Assembly: GCA_964635875.1 (NCBI GenBank)
Contig: CAZWRK010000060.1
Coordinates: forward strand, 1 to 23,820
Reading direction: 5' to 3'
DNA from: CAZWRK01 sp964635875
GTDB lineage: Bacteria > Pseudomonadota > Gammaproteobacteria > Burkholderiales > Aquaspirillaceae
DNA: 23,820 nucleotides
Position 1 is the first letter of the stretch. Each line of letters opens with the position of its first letter. The position numbers and the translations under genes are program-made. Shown here one piece after another: positions 1 through 8,816 of this stretch. Below the pieces are notes generated by a model. The model had not been told where the DNA came from. It worked only from the letters and a program-made list of their open reading frames with translations, and did no database searches.

Positions 1-40
1 CGTGACAGGCCGGTATTCTAACCAACTGAACTACCACTCC
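1..40 (-). tRNA. tRNA-Asp (GTC), 5' part only
   Basis: Read on the minus strand, the gene starts at position 40 with an acceptor strand GGAGTGG. It continues through a normal D-arm to an anticodon loop containing GTC, and the window edge cuts it just after the anticodon. The order of arms and the sequence match bacterial tRNA-Asp. It lies 4 bases downstream of tRNA-Val, so the two are probably one transcript processed by RNases. Confidence 0.88.
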
Positions 41-44
41 GCAG

Positions 45-120
45 TGGTGGGTGATGACGGATTCGAACCGCCGACCCTCTCCTTGTAAGGGAGACGCTCT
101 ACCAACTGAGCTAATCACCC
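45..120 (-). tRNA. tRNA-Val (TAC)
   Basis: On the minus strand a complete cloverleaf can be drawn. The acceptor stem is GGGTGAT/ATCACCC, the D-arm GCTC...GAGC, and the anticodon stem TCTCC/GGAGA encloses the loop CTTACAA with anticodon TAC. The T-arm carries TTCGAAT. The discriminator is A and the CCA end is encoded (positions 45-47 read tgg on the plus strand). The TAC anticodon reads valine GUA-type codons. The gene is 76 nt long and is the upstream member of a tRNA-Val/tRNA-Asp pair. Confidence 0.95.
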
Positions 121-162
121 TCGTTGTTCGCTGAATTGCTTGCTGTGCAACGAAGAGGTCGC

Positions 163-191
163 ATTAAACCACAGCATTTTAAGTTGCGCAA
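163..191 (-). promoter_or_regulatory. Probable sigma-70 promoter of the tRNA-Val/Asp unit
   Basis: On the minus strand there is a -35 TTGCGC (plus-strand 186-191), a 17-bp spacer and a -10 TTTAAT (163-168). A GC-rich discriminator (GCGACC) follows, as expected for stable-RNA promoters under stringent control. The start of transcription would be near 156, about 35 nt before tRNA-Val. The -35 lies within the 8-bp palindrome TTGCGCAA (184-191), which could also serve accA on the other strand. This is prediction by consensus only. Confidence 0.5.
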
Positions 192-337
192 GATTTTTTA
201 GAAAAAAAGTATAAAAAATTTTATCTAGCGCAGATATTCGCCCCTTTACCCGAAAAGAGGGCATCCGAGAACGTGGTGTTCCCTTGGCGGCTCGGGTATC
301 ATTCGCCGATTCCGCACTTCAGATACCTATATCAAGT

Positions 338-1306
338 ATGAAGACTACGTTTCTCGATTTTGAGCAGCCGATCGCCGAGCTGGAAAACAAGATCGAAGAG
401 TTGCGCTATGTTCAGGACGATTCGGTACTGGACATCTCCGAAGAAATCGGACGCCTACAAAAGAAAAGTCAGGAACTGACCAAAAACCTTTACGGTAAGC
501 TCACCTCTTGGCAGATCTCACAAGTCGCTAGGCACCCGCAACGGCCTTACACCCTCGATTATGTCCAGTCTATTTTTACTGACTTTGAAGAACTGCATGG
601 TGATCGCTCCTATGCAGACGACCCCGCTATTGTAGGTGGCCTCGCGCGCTTCAATGGTCAGTCGGTGATGGTCATTGGTCACCAAAAAGGCCGAGACACC
701 AAAGAAAAAATCTACCGCAACTTTGGAATGCCGCGTCCAGAAGGCTACCGCAAAGCACTGCGCCTGATGAAACTAGCCGAAAAATTCGCCCTGCCCATCG
801 TCACTTTTATCGACACACCTGGCGCTTACCCAGGAATTGGTGCAGAAGAGCGAGGACAATCCGAAGCCATTGGCCGCAACCTCTACGAAATGGCGCGCCT
901 AAAAGTCCCTGTGATTTGCACCATCATCGGCGAGGGTGGCTCGGGCGGCGCACTTGCAATCGCGGTTGGCGACCATGTCAACATGTTGCAATACTCAACG
1001 TACTCGGTGATCTCGCCAGAAGGCTGTGCCTCCATCCTCTGGAAAAGCGCAGAAAAAGCCTCCGAAGCCGCCGAAACCCTCGGAATTACCGCGCCTCGTC
1101 TAAAAACACTCGGTCTAATCGACAAAGTGATCAACGAGCCTGCCGGTGGCGCCCATCGCGACCCAGCAGGAATGATGCAAAACATGAAACGTGCGATCCA
1201 CGACAGCCTGCATCAACTCCAACACCAGCCCGTCGAAAGCCTGCTTTCCACACGCTTTGATCGCCTGATGAGCTATGGCCGATTCAAAGAAACCGAAGGC
1301 AACTAA
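338..1306 (+). CDS. accA: Acetyl-CoA carboxylase, carboxyltransferase subunit alpha
   Basis: AccA pairs with AccD to move the carboxyl group from carboxybiotin to acetyl-CoA, giving malonyl-CoA, the first committed step of fatty-acid synthesis in the cytosol. The 322-residue length is close to the usual ~319. The N-terminal helical region begins MKTTFLDFEQPIAELE, a start typical of the family, and the crotonase-fold core follows. Two glycine-rich acyl-CoA/oxyanion segments are visible: DTPGAYPGIGAEE at about 159-171 and GEGGSGGA at about 198-205. An in-frame TTG at 284 would add 18 residues that do not look like AccA, so the ATG at 338 was chosen although its ribosome-binding site is weak. 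The 3' end overlaps tilS by 32 nt in another frame. Confidence 0.97.
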   Translation: MKTTFLDFEQPIAELENKIEELRYVQDDSVLDISEEIGRLQKKSQELTKNLYGKLTSWQISQVARHPQRPYTLDYVQSIFTDFEELHGDRSYADDPAIVGGLARFNGQSVMVIGHQKGRDTKEKIYRNFGMPRPEGYRKALRLMKLAEKFALPIVTFIDTPGAYPGIGAEERGQSEAIGRNLYEMARLKVPVICTIIGEGGSGGALAIAVGDHVNMLQYSTYSVISPEGCASILWKSAEKASEAAETLGITAPRLKTLGLIDKVINEPAGGAHRDPAGMMQNMKRAIHDSLHQLQHQPVESLLSTRFDRLMSYGRFKETEGN

Positions 1307-2618
1307 GCCTGCGCTGATAGAACACTGGCCGCCGGAACTGCCCCAAAACACCGACCTGGAAATTGGGCTGAGTGGCGGCATCGATTCAGTGGTTTTATTG
1401 CACCGACTCACCGAGCTGCGAGCGCAGCTCGGTTTTCGTTTGCGCGCCGTCCACATCGACCATGGCATTCATCCCGATAGCCAAACATGGGCGCAATTCT
1501 GCGAAAGCCTGTGCGCGCAATACAATGTGCCTTTCCGAGTTGGCCACGCGAAGATCAACCCCGCCAATAAAGGTCTCGAAGCGGCTGCTCGCGAAGCCCG
1601 CTACCATTTTTTCGCACAAAGCACCGCCCACTACCTTGTGCTTGCGCACCACGCCGACGATTTAGCCGAAACGGTGTTATTAGCGGCCCTACGAGGAGGC
1701 GGCTGCCGCGCCCTCTCCGCCATGCCTATTTTGCGCCCCTTTGCCCCCACCCAGCCGCACCTTCAAATCTGGCGACCACTTCTCCACACCCCCAAAAGCG
1801 CGCTTTTACACTACGCTGCCACGCACGATTTAGCTTACGTTGAAGACCCCAGCAATGCCGACACCCGCTTTCGGCGCAATTTTTTGCGACATCACATCAG
1901 TCCACAACTCGAAAAACATCTACCCCACTGGCGCGAACATCTCGCAGCAACCGCGCAAATCGCGGCAGACGAAGCGGCACTCATTGATGAAATTGCTGAG
2001 CTTGATTTAACTTCGGTTCAAACAGACCGGCGCGGGCTAGATCTAGCTCGCTGGAAAGCGCTCTCCTCTCCGCGCCAGCGGCAGGTTTTACGCTTATTTT
2101 TTACGCACCACGCGCTCGGGATAGGCAACACGCTCTTACATGAGATACAAACGCGTTGCTTAATTTCAAATCGCGCCGCCATGCTTCTGCACCACACATC
2201 GGAATACCGGCTGTACGGCTATCGAGGGCAATTACGGCTGGCGAGACCGCCCTCCACGCCCCCCGAGGCAACAATCATAAGATGGCGAGGAGAATCGCGA
2301 CTGCCCGTTCCAGCGTGGAAAGGTGTACTCCAGTTTTCGCGCGCAAAACAAGGGGAGGGCATTGCAAAGAAACATCTTGAAAATGGAGCGCTCACTCTTC
2401 GCGCAAGAGCGCAGGGCGACACACTCAAGAGCAGAGGCCAGCAACGCAGCTTAAAAAACCTCTTTCAAGAAGCGGGAATTGCCTCTTTTTTGCGAGAAAC
2501 ATGGCCTTTGCTATACCAAGGCCACGCGTTAATAGCCGTTCCCTGCGCAGGCTACGCCGACCATGTCCGCGCAGAGGCGGATGAAAAAGGGTGGCTCATC
2601 GAGTGGATACCCGACTAG
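1275..2618 (+). CDS. tilS: tRNA(Ile)-lysidine synthetase
   Basis: TilS uses ATP to attach lysine to C34 of the CAU-anticodon tRNA-Ile, changing both its charging identity and its codon reading from AUG to AUA. The PP-loop ATPase signature SGGIDS is at residues 33-38, followed by the N-type ATP pyrophosphatase domain to about residue 210. A middle substrate-recognition region comes next, then a C-terminal TilS_C-like domain around 370-440 (RSLKNLFQEAG, then PLLY and LIAVP). The 447-residue length is normal. The ATG at 1275 lies inside the last 32 nt of accA, which suggests translational coupling. No better start lies between the end of accA and the PP-loop, though the exact start is not certain. 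It faces the diguanylate cyclase gene with only 16 nt between stops. Confidence 0.94.
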   Translation: MADSKKPKATKPALIEHWPPELPQNTDLEIGLSGGIDSVVLLHRLTELRAQLGFRLRAVHIDHGIHPDSQTWAQFCESLCAQYNVPFRVGHAKINPANKGLEAAAREARYHFFAQSTAHYLVLAHHADDLAETVLLAALRGGGCRALSAMPILRPFAPTQPHLQIWRPLLHTPKSALLHYAATHDLAYVEDPSNADTRFRRNFLRHHISPQLEKHLPHWREHLAATAQIAADEAALIDEIAELDLTSVQTDRRGLDLARWKALSSPRQRQVLRLFFTHHALGIGNTLLHEIQTRCLISNRAAMLLHHTSEYRLYGYRGQLRLARPPSTPPEATIIRWRGESRLPVPAWKGVLQFSRAKQGEGIAKKHLENGALTLRARAQGDTLKSRGQQRSLKNLFQEAGIASFLRETWPLLYQGHALIAVPCAGYADHVRAEADEKGWLIEWIPD

Positions 2619-2634
2619 GCACATTGCGCCTGCG

Positions 2635-5478
2635 TCACTGCGCTAAAAAGTCTGCGCTCACCTGCGTCGAAGCCAAAACCACACGATTCCTTCCACGGGC
2701 TTTTGCTTGATATAAGGCAGCATCTGCACGCGATAAAAAGGCCTCATGGCTACTGTCGTTGTGGCTATACAGTGCGACACCAATCGAGCAGCTAAAAGCA
2801 GGCGCAGCGCTCAACTGATCTTGCTCATGAATCGGAATTCGAATCTCTGAGATGCGCGCGCGCAACCGTTCTGCCACCTCTAGCGCGCCCTCTTCACCCG
2901 TCTCAGGCAGTAATAGAGCAAACTCTTCCCCCCCAATCCGCCCAACCACATCATTTTGACGCAGCAACGACAAACAGGTCTCCACGGTATGCCGCAAGAC
3001 CTTGTCGCCATACGCATGGCCAAACGAATCGTTAATAATTTTGAAAAAGTCTAAATCCAACATCAAAACAGCCAATGGCCGACGATGGCGGCGCGCTCGA
3101 ACGCATTCACTCTCCATCCGATCCATGAAATAACGGCGGTTTGGTGCACCCGTTAATGGGTCTGTCGTGGACTGCTTACGCAACTCAGCTTCCAGCGCTT
3201 TGCGCTCGCTAATATCTCGGCTGGAGGTCCAAATAAGGGTCTCATCCTCGAGCGTAATCGCCGCCACGCTGATTTCAACATGACGAATATTGCCATGCAC
3301 ATCACGGTGCCGAGAGTCGAAACAAGTCGGTTTATGAAGGATGTCTTGCATCATCAAGCGGATGCTCGTCTCCCCCAAATCGGCATCCCAATCCCATGGA
3401 CGCATCGTCATCAGCTTCTCTTTGGGGTAGCCCAAGGTTTTGCAGAAAGCGTCATTAACCACACGGACACGCCCTTCCAAATCCAGCACGACAATGCCAT
3501 CACCCGCCGTATGAAGCAGCGTTTCAAACTTTTGTTTTTCACTCAATAGCGTCATCTGCGCGTGATGATGCTCAATCACCAAGCTGACAATATCGGCCGT
3601 ACTTTCAATCATCTCCAAGGCAACATCATTGGGCGCGCACGCTTGATGATGGTAAATCGCAAATGTCCCCAATACTTTTCCAGCACCGTTTTTAATTGGC
3701 GTAGACCAGCAACTGCCCAAATGGTGCTGCGCAGCGATACCCTTAAAATCGCGCCAATAGGGATGCGTCTGAATGTTTTCAACAATCACGCGCGCCCCAC
3801 GATACGCGGCCGTCCCGCAAGAACCGACCCCGTCACCAATCTCAACCCCATGGATCGCGCGCGAATAAGCCTCGGGTAGGCTCGGTGCAGCGCCATACAA
3901 AAGATGCCGACCCTCACGGTCCAGCAGCAAAATCGAACACAACATGCTCGGATCTTCCTGCTCCACCCCCGCAATAATCGCTTCAAAAACAGCAGAAAGC
4001 GGTGCCGCCGCGGCAGCCAACTGCAATGCAGCATTGCGAGCCCGCTCACGGATCATCGCTCGACGCCGCTCCGTCACATCCTCACCCGCGCACAGCAGCC
4101 CCACCGTTGCAGAATCACCCTCTGTCATCAACACACTGTGCCAAGCGATATAGCGCGTTTCTTGGTTCGGTAACGCCAATGCAGACTCATGATAAAAGCG
4201 CGTGCTCATGACATTTTGCGCGGCCATATCGGGCCAAGAAGTATCCCCATCCGATAGAAAATCGCGCCAGCGCTGCCCCAGCAATGCCGCTTCCGTCTGA
4301 CCAAGCAGCTGACACCCTTTTCTGTTGATACGGGTAATGCACCCCTGCTGATCTAATACCAAAATAATGGCTTCAACCGTATCCAAATACAGTTGCGCAC
4401 GATCGCGCTCACGGTGCGTCGCACGATGCGCGCGGAGGTTCAGCCACAAAAACCCACTCACCAAGAACGAAAAAGCCACCCCTCCCCACAATACCCACCA
4501 TTTGCGGGTGATATTGATGCCATTCGTCTTCAGGAAAATATCCGAGACACTGATTTGTAAAGCCCACTGCTGCCCCGGAAGCACCAAAGAAGCCTGCTCA
4601 GTTGCAATGCCACGTTCTTGAACCAGTGAAGTATCTAGGCGCGAAACATGGTGATAGAGCAACGTGCGATCAGCGCCGTCTTGACCTTGATACAAGTAAT
4701 AATCCACACCAACATCTGGCAAGGATCCCAAAATTTTCTCGATCAAAACCGAAGGCCTCAGCACAATTGCAACGAACCCTAAAAGTGCGGCCTCCCGATC
4801 CGACACCGAGGTCAATCGCCGATCTTTTTGATAGACCGGCCGATAAATCAACACAGCAGGCGGCCCACTGGCGTCTTGAATAATTTTGAATGCACTACTG
4901 GCCCAAAATAGGCTGTTATTTTGAACTGCAGCATCCATAGCGGCCGCATTCGATACCCGTGAACGGGCATCAAAACCTAAAACAGTGCGGTTTTTTAAAA
5001 TAGGCTCTGAAAAAATGATCGGAAAATAGACTGAGCGAGGTTGAGCAGGGGCCGTACGATTTTCAGGCAGCTTAAGCTCGCTCAACCCTTGAATACCAAA
5101 ATTAAGGGCACTCAAGGCCTGCTCGTATCGCGCGCGATCTTGATGCGCAACACGGGGAACCCAATGAATCGCCCAAATTTCAGGATGACGTGCTAATGCA
5201 GGATTCACCAAGTGCGCAAACGACTCTCGGCTCAACGTTGGCATATTCTCCAAAGCACCGCTCACCACATCAAGCACTTCCAAATTGCTATCAATCCGGC
5301 CCTGAAACTGACTCCGACTCACTTGGGCAAGCCGCCCAATCGAGTCCGCTAATTGTGTGCGAGCGATTCGGTCAAAAGAGTAATACCCCCACAAACTGAC
5401 TAGTAGCCCAAAGAGCAAGCCCCCCCAAATCGCCAGACGATAGGAAATAGCAAACGGAGATGACGAAGATAAGGGCAT
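2635..5478 (-). CDS. Membrane diguanylate cyclase: CHASE-PAS-GAF-PAS-GGDEF
   Basis: The predicted product makes cyclic di-GMP from two GTP in response to signals sensed outside and inside the membrane. Domain order in the 947-residue protein: TM1 at about 14-35, a periplasmic CHASE-like domain at about 60-300, TM2 at about 327-347, PAS at about 360-470, GAF at about 480-640, a second PAS at about 648-765, and GGDEF at about 769-935. The active-site motif is GGEEF at 849-853. The inhibitory I-site RxxD (RQND, 840-843) lies exactly five residues before it, so both catalysis and product inhibition look intact. No EAL domain is present. The ATG at 5478 is preferred over a TTG at 5514; neither has a convincing ribosome-binding site, so 959 residues is possible. 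The gene is monocistronic, convergent with tilS and divergent from uvrB. The ligand is unknown. Confidence 0.9.
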   Translation of the reverse strand: MPLSSSSPFAISYRLAIWGGLLFGLLVSLWGYYSFDRIARTQLADSIGRLAQVSRSQFQGRIDSNLEVLDVVSGALENMPTLSRESFAHLVNPALARHPEIWAIHWVPRVAHQDRARYEQALSALNFGIQGLSELKLPENRTAPAQPRSVYFPIIFSEPILKNRTVLGFDARSRVSNAAAMDAAVQNNSLFWASSAFKIIQDASGPPAVLIYRPVYQKDRRLTSVSDREAALLGFVAIVLRPSVLIEKILGSLPDVGVDYYLYQGQDGADRTLLYHHVSRLDTSLVQERGIATEQASLVLPGQQWALQISVSDIFLKTNGINITRKWWVLWGGVAFSFLVSGFLWLNLRAHRATHRERDRAQLYLDTVEAIILVLDQQGCITRINRKGCQLLGQTEAALLGQRWRDFLSDGDTSWPDMAAQNVMSTRFYHESALALPNQETRYIAWHSVLMTEGDSATVGLLCAGEDVTERRRAMIRERARNAALQLAAAAAPLSAVFEAIIAGVEQEDPSMLCSILLLDREGRHLLYGAAPSLPEAYSRAIHGVEIGDGVGSCGTAAYRGARVIVENIQTHPYWRDFKGIAAQHHLGSCWSTPIKNGAGKVLGTFAIYHHQACAPNDVALEMIESTADIVSLVIEHHHAQMTLLSEKQKFETLLHTAGDGIVVLDLEGRVRVVNDAFCKTLGYPKEKLMTMRPWDWDADLGETSIRLMMQDILHKPTCFDSRHRDVHGNIRHVEISVAAITLEDETLIWTSSRDISERKALEAELRKQSTTDPLTGAPNRRYFMDRMESECVRARRHRRPLAVLMLDLDFFKIINDSFGHAYGDKVLRHTVETCLSLLRQNDVVGRIGGEEFALLLPETGEEGALEVAERLRARISEIRIPIHEQDQLSAAPAFSCSIGVALYSHNDSSHEAFLSRADAALYQAKARGRNRVVLASTQVSADFLAQ

Positions 5479-5516
5479 AGAATCAATAAACCATTCAATA
5501 AAGGCGCTCGCCAAAC

Positions 5517-5536
5517 AATGCTATTCACGTAGCATT
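5517..5536. repeat. Inverted repeat upstream of the diguanylate cyclase gene
   Basis: A perfect 7-bp inverted repeat, AATGCTA / TAGCATT, is separated by 6 bases (ttcacg). It lies about 40 bp before the preferred start of the cyclase gene, in the non-coding stretch shared with uvrB. It could be an operator or a small 5'-UTR hairpin. No T-tract follows it on either strand, so it is not an obvious terminator. Confidence 0.4.
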
Positions 5537-5721
5537 AAAGAACACACATTACAAGCATCACCATGTGCGCGGATAAATTTTTGAGACCCTATGTGTGCGC
5601 CCACAGCAAAAAGTCGCCCATAAAGTCCCTACTACTGAAGTTAGATTAGGCCACGATGGCTCACCTAGCGTACCAATGATCGTGATTCGACCCTAGAACA
5701 GAAAGGATTTGCTACGTACTT

Positions 5722-5730
5722 TGTTAAAAT
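5722..5730 (+). promoter_or_regulatory. Probable extended -10 promoter of uvrB
   Basis: TGtTAAAAT matches an extended -10 element and would start transcription near 5737, about 24 nt before the uvrB ATG. There is no good -35 at the usual distance, which fits the extended -10 class. I found no CTG-N10-CAG SOS box nearby, so LexA control of the kind seen at E. coli uvrB is not visible here. The rest of 5479-5760 holds the inverted repeat at 5517-5536 and nothing else I recognise. Confidence 0.4.
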
Positions 5731-5760
5731 ACGGTTCTTGATCACGGCACGAAACCTACT

Positions 5761-7776
5761 ATGCAACTCAGCTTTCCCGGCAGTCCGTACCAACTTCACC
5801 AGCCCTTCCCCCCCGCTGGCGACCAACCCGAAGCCATTCGACAGCTGACCGAGGGCATCGAAGACGGCCTTGCTTTTCAAACCTTACTGGGCGTAACGGG
5901 CTCCGGCAAAACCTACACCATGGCCAATGTGATCGCTCGTACCGGCCGACCCGCGATTGTCATGGCACCCAATAAAACCCTCGCGGCCCAGCTTTATGCA
6001 GAAATGCGCGAATTCTTTCCAAACAATGCCGTGCAATATTTTGTCAGCTACTACGACTACTATCAGCCCGAAGCCTACGTACCATCACGCGACTTATTTA
6101 TCGAAAAAGACTCGCAAATCAACGAGCACATCGAGCAAATGCGCCTTTCGGCCACCAAGGCCATTTTAGAACGCCCCGACTGCATCATCATCGCGACAGT
6201 ATCGGCGATTTACGGGATTGGCGACCCCGCCGCCTACCACCAAATGATTTTGCACCTGAAAGAGGGCGAATCACAGCCGCAGCGCGACATTATTAGCCGC
6301 CTGACAACCATGCAATACACCCGCAACGATCTTGAATTTAAACGCGGTACCTTTCGCGTGCGGGGCGACATTATTGATATTTTCCCCGCCGAATCGGCCG
6401 AGCTCGCGCTACGCATCAGCCTATTCGATGACGAAATCGAAACGCTACAGCTTTTTGATCCACTCACCGGCCACAGCAAACAACGTGTCGGGCGCTTTAC
6501 GATTTTCCCTTCGAGCCACTATGTCACACCGCGCGAAACGGTGCTGCGTGCCTGCGAGGCGATTAAAGCGGAACTCCACGACCGAAAGCAATTTTTAGAG
6601 CAAGAAGGGCGGCTGGTCGAAGCCCAGCGCATTGAGCAGCGCACCCGTTTTGATCTGGAAATGCTCTATCAAATGGGGTTTTGCAAAGGGATCGAAAACT
6701 ATTCGCGCCACTTTTCCGGCCATGCCGCTGGCGAAGCCCCGCCGACACTGATCAATTATCTGCCGAAAAATGCCTTGATGTTTATTGATGAGAGCCATGT
6801 CACGATCGGGCAAATTGGCGGGATGTATCGCGGTGATCGCGCCCGTAAAGAAAACTTAGTTGAATACGGTTTCCGGATGCCGAGCGCCCTTGATAACCGC
6901 CCTCTCAAATTTGAAGAATTTGAAAAGCTGATTCCACAAACCGTTTTTATTTCCGCCACGCCGGGCCTCTACGAACTAGAACATGCGGGCCAAGTGGTTG
7001 AGCAACTGGTGCGCCCAACCGGACTGGTTGACCCGCTGATCGACCTTCGCCCTGTCACCACGCAGGTCGATGACCTGATGAGCGAAATCCGTGACCGTGT
7101 CGCCAAAAATGAGCGGGTATTGGTCACGACGCTGACCAAGCGCATGGCCGAGCAACTCAGTGATTATTACGATGATCACGGCATTAAAGTGCGCTATTTG
7201 CACTCGGAAATTGACACCGTCGAACGCGTCGAAATTCTGCGCGATTTACGGCTAGGGGTCTTTGATGTCTTGGTCGGGATCAACTTATTGCGCGAGGGGC
7301 TGGATATTCCAGAGGTGTCTTTGGTTGCGATTTTGGACGCAGACAAAGAAGGCTTTTTGCGCTCGGAACGCAGCCTGATTCAAACCATCGGGCGAGCGGC
7401 GCGACATCTCAATGGTCGCGCTATTTTGTACGCTGACAAAATCACACCGTCGATGCGCAAAGCGATAGACGAAACCGAGCGCCGCCGCGCCAAACAAATC
7501 GCCTTTAACGAGGCCAACGGCATCACGCCAAAAGGTGTCCAAAAGCGAATCAAAGACATTATTGATGGGGTTTACGGCGGAGAATCTGCCGAGCGGCAAC
7601 GTCGCCAGCAAACCAGCACCGAAATTTTGAGCGAAAAAGAATTGGCGAAGCGGATTAAAGACACTGAAAAGGCGATGCAAGCCGCCGCCCGTGATTTGCG
7701 CTTTGAAGAAGCCGCGCGCCTACGCGACACCTTGCGGCAATATCGTGATGCGCTATTTGGCGAAGAACCCGTTTAA
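5761..7776 (+). CDS. uvrB: UvrABC excinuclease subunit B
   Basis: UvrB is the damage-verifying helicase-like subunit of nucleotide excision repair. It is loaded by UvrA and then recruits UvrC for incision. The 671-residue length matches the family (~673). Visible motifs are Walker A GVTGSGKT (44-51), the beta-hairpin region YYDYYQPEAYVP (97-108) that clamps one DNA strand, and the DESH motif at about 343-346. Helicase motif VI, QTIGRAAR, starts at about 541, and a C-terminal UVR domain (about 632-667) contacts UvrC or UvrA. The start is supported by the conserved N-terminus with GDQPEAI at 20-26. There is no clear ribosome-binding site. An AEC permease follows after 21 nt, possibly co-transcribed. 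Confidence 0.98.
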   Translation: MQLSFPGSPYQLHQPFPPAGDQPEAIRQLTEGIEDGLAFQTLLGVTGSGKTYTMANVIARTGRPAIVMAPNKTLAAQLYAEMREFFPNNAVQYFVSYYDYYQPEAYVPSRDLFIEKDSQINEHIEQMRLSATKAILERPDCIIIATVSAIYGIGDPAAYHQMILHLKEGESQPQRDIISRLTTMQYTRNDLEFKRGTFRVRGDIIDIFPAESAELALRISLFDDEIETLQLFDPLTGHSKQRVGRFTIFPSSHYVTPRETVLRACEAIKAELHDRKQFLEQEGRLVEAQRIEQRTRFDLEMLYQMGFCKGIENYSRHFSGHAAGEAPPTLINYLPKNALMFIDESHVTIGQIGGMYRGDRARKENLVEYGFRMPSALDNRPLKFEEFEKLIPQTVFISATPGLYELEHAGQVVEQLVRPTGLVDPLIDLRPVTTQVDDLMSEIRDRVAKNERVLVTTLTKRMAEQLSDYYDDHGIKVRYLHSEIDTVERVEILRDLRLGVFDVLVGINLLREGLDIPEVSLVAILDADKEGFLRSERSLIQTIGRAARHLNGRAILYADKITPSMRKAIDETERRRAKQIAFNEANGITPKGVQKRIKDIIDGVYGGESAERQRRQQTSTEILSEKELAKRIKDTEKAMQAAARDLRFEEAARLRDTLRQYRDALFGEEPV

Positions 7777-7797
7777 CTCCTCCTGCGAAAGCTCACG

Positions 7798-8694
7798 ATG
7801 TTTTCCATCGCGCTGATTTTATTGCCCGACTTTGCGCTAATTTTGTTTGGTTTAGTGCTGCGCCGCCACTTTGAGTATTCCGCTGAATTTTGGCGGCATC
7901 TTGAGCGCTTGGTGTATTACGTGATGTTCCCGTCTTTGTTGTTTCGGGCGGTTGCACGTACTGAACTTGCTTTATTCTCGGCCGTGGACATGCTGCTTGT
8001 CGGGGTTGGATTTACGATGGCAGGCGTGGTGGCGTCGTATATGGCGCGCTATTTTTTTGGTGCGGATCAACGCGCGTTAGCGTCATCCATTCAATGTGGA
8101 TTTCGTTTTAACACGTATGTCGGCTTGGCGATCATTGACCGCCTCAGCGGGGCGAACGGTCTCGCCACATTTGCGCTGTTAGTCGGCGTGATGGTGCCGA
8201 TTGTGAATGCGTTATCGGTATGGTTTCTGGCGCGTGCGAGTGGATCGCCGCTGTGGAAAGAGTTGGCACGCAATCCGCTGATCATCGCAACGTTATCGGG
8301 ACTCGCGGTGAATGTCAGCGGCGTGCCGTTGCCTGAAACAGTGCACCATCTTATCGATTTATTCGCTGCAGCGGCTTTGCCATTGGGACTGTTGTCGGTC
8401 GGTGCTGGACTCCGCACCGAAGGCATTCGGGCAGCGCTAGGGCTGATTAACTACATGACGGCGGTCAAGCTATTGTGGGTGCCTGCCGTGGCGTGGGGAC
8501 TGTGCGAATTTTTCGGGCTAGAAGGCGTGTACCGGCAGGCGGCCATGGTGCTGGCCTCACTCCCAACCGCATCATCAGCCTATATTCTTGCAATTCGGAT
8601 GAAAGGTGATGGTCAATTAGTGGCCTCAATTATCACTCTCAATATTTTTGTTGCAATGCTTACCATTCCAGCATGGCTAACACTGGCTTATTAA
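7798..8694 (+). CDS. AEC-family (auxin efflux carrier-like) transporter
   Basis: This is a hydrophobic 298-residue protein with about eight to ten membrane segments and no signal peptide. Its N-terminus (FALILFGLVLRR, then ERLVYYVMFPSLLF) is typical of the AEC permease family. Bacterial members move small organic acids such as malate or malonate across the inner membrane, but the substrate cannot be read from the sequence. The C-terminal half repeats the N-terminal arrangement (LPLGLLSVGAGL, then MVLASLPTASSAYILA), as in family members. It lies 21 nt after uvrB on the same strand, with no functional link evident. The ribosome-binding site is weak. Confidence 0.85.
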   Translation: MFSIALILLPDFALILFGLVLRRHFEYSAEFWRHLERLVYYVMFPSLLFRAVARTELALFSAVDMLLVGVGFTMAGVVASYMARYFFGADQRALASSIQCGFRFNTYVGLAIIDRLSGANGLATFALLVGVMVPIVNALSVWFLARASGSPLWKELARNPLIIATLSGLAVNVSGVPLPETVHHLIDLFAAAALPLGLLSVGAGLRTEGIRAALGLINYMTAVKLLWVPAVAWGLCEFFGLEGVYRQAAMVLASLPTASSAYILAIRMKGDGQLVASIITLNIFVAMLTIPAWLTLAY

Positions 8695-8787
8695 ATCTTT
8701 GCCAGCAACCACAGGGGTCTTTGAAGGCATCCAAAAAGAAATAAACAAAAAAAATTACGATGCTCTGCAACATGAATTCAGAAAAAC

Positions 8788-8816
8788 CTGATAAACAAGA
8801 TACAAAGTGTCATAAA
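8788..8816 (+). promoter_or_regulatory. Possible sigma-70 promoter of phaC
   Basis: CTGATA (8788-8793) and CATAAA (8811-8816) are separated by 17 bp; each matches consensus at four of six positions. Transcription would start near 8823, leaving a leader of about 128 nt. The 256-bp gap before phaC (8695-8950) also contains a 10-bp palindrome ACAGATCTGT (8848-8857) that could be an operator. I see no intrinsic terminator after the AEC gene in this gap. Confidence 0.28.

Noticed and set aside
284..337. In-frame TTG extension of accA by 18 residues
   Set aside because: The extra residues do not resemble AccA, and the ATG at 338 gives the usual family N-terminus and length.
5640..5760. LexA/SOS box before uvrB
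   Set aside because: No CTG-N10-CAG type site is present in the gap.
5665..5880. Minus-strand open frame overlapping the uvrB start
   Set aside because: It covers the uvrB promoter and N-terminus, has no homology I can see, and looks like a chance frame.
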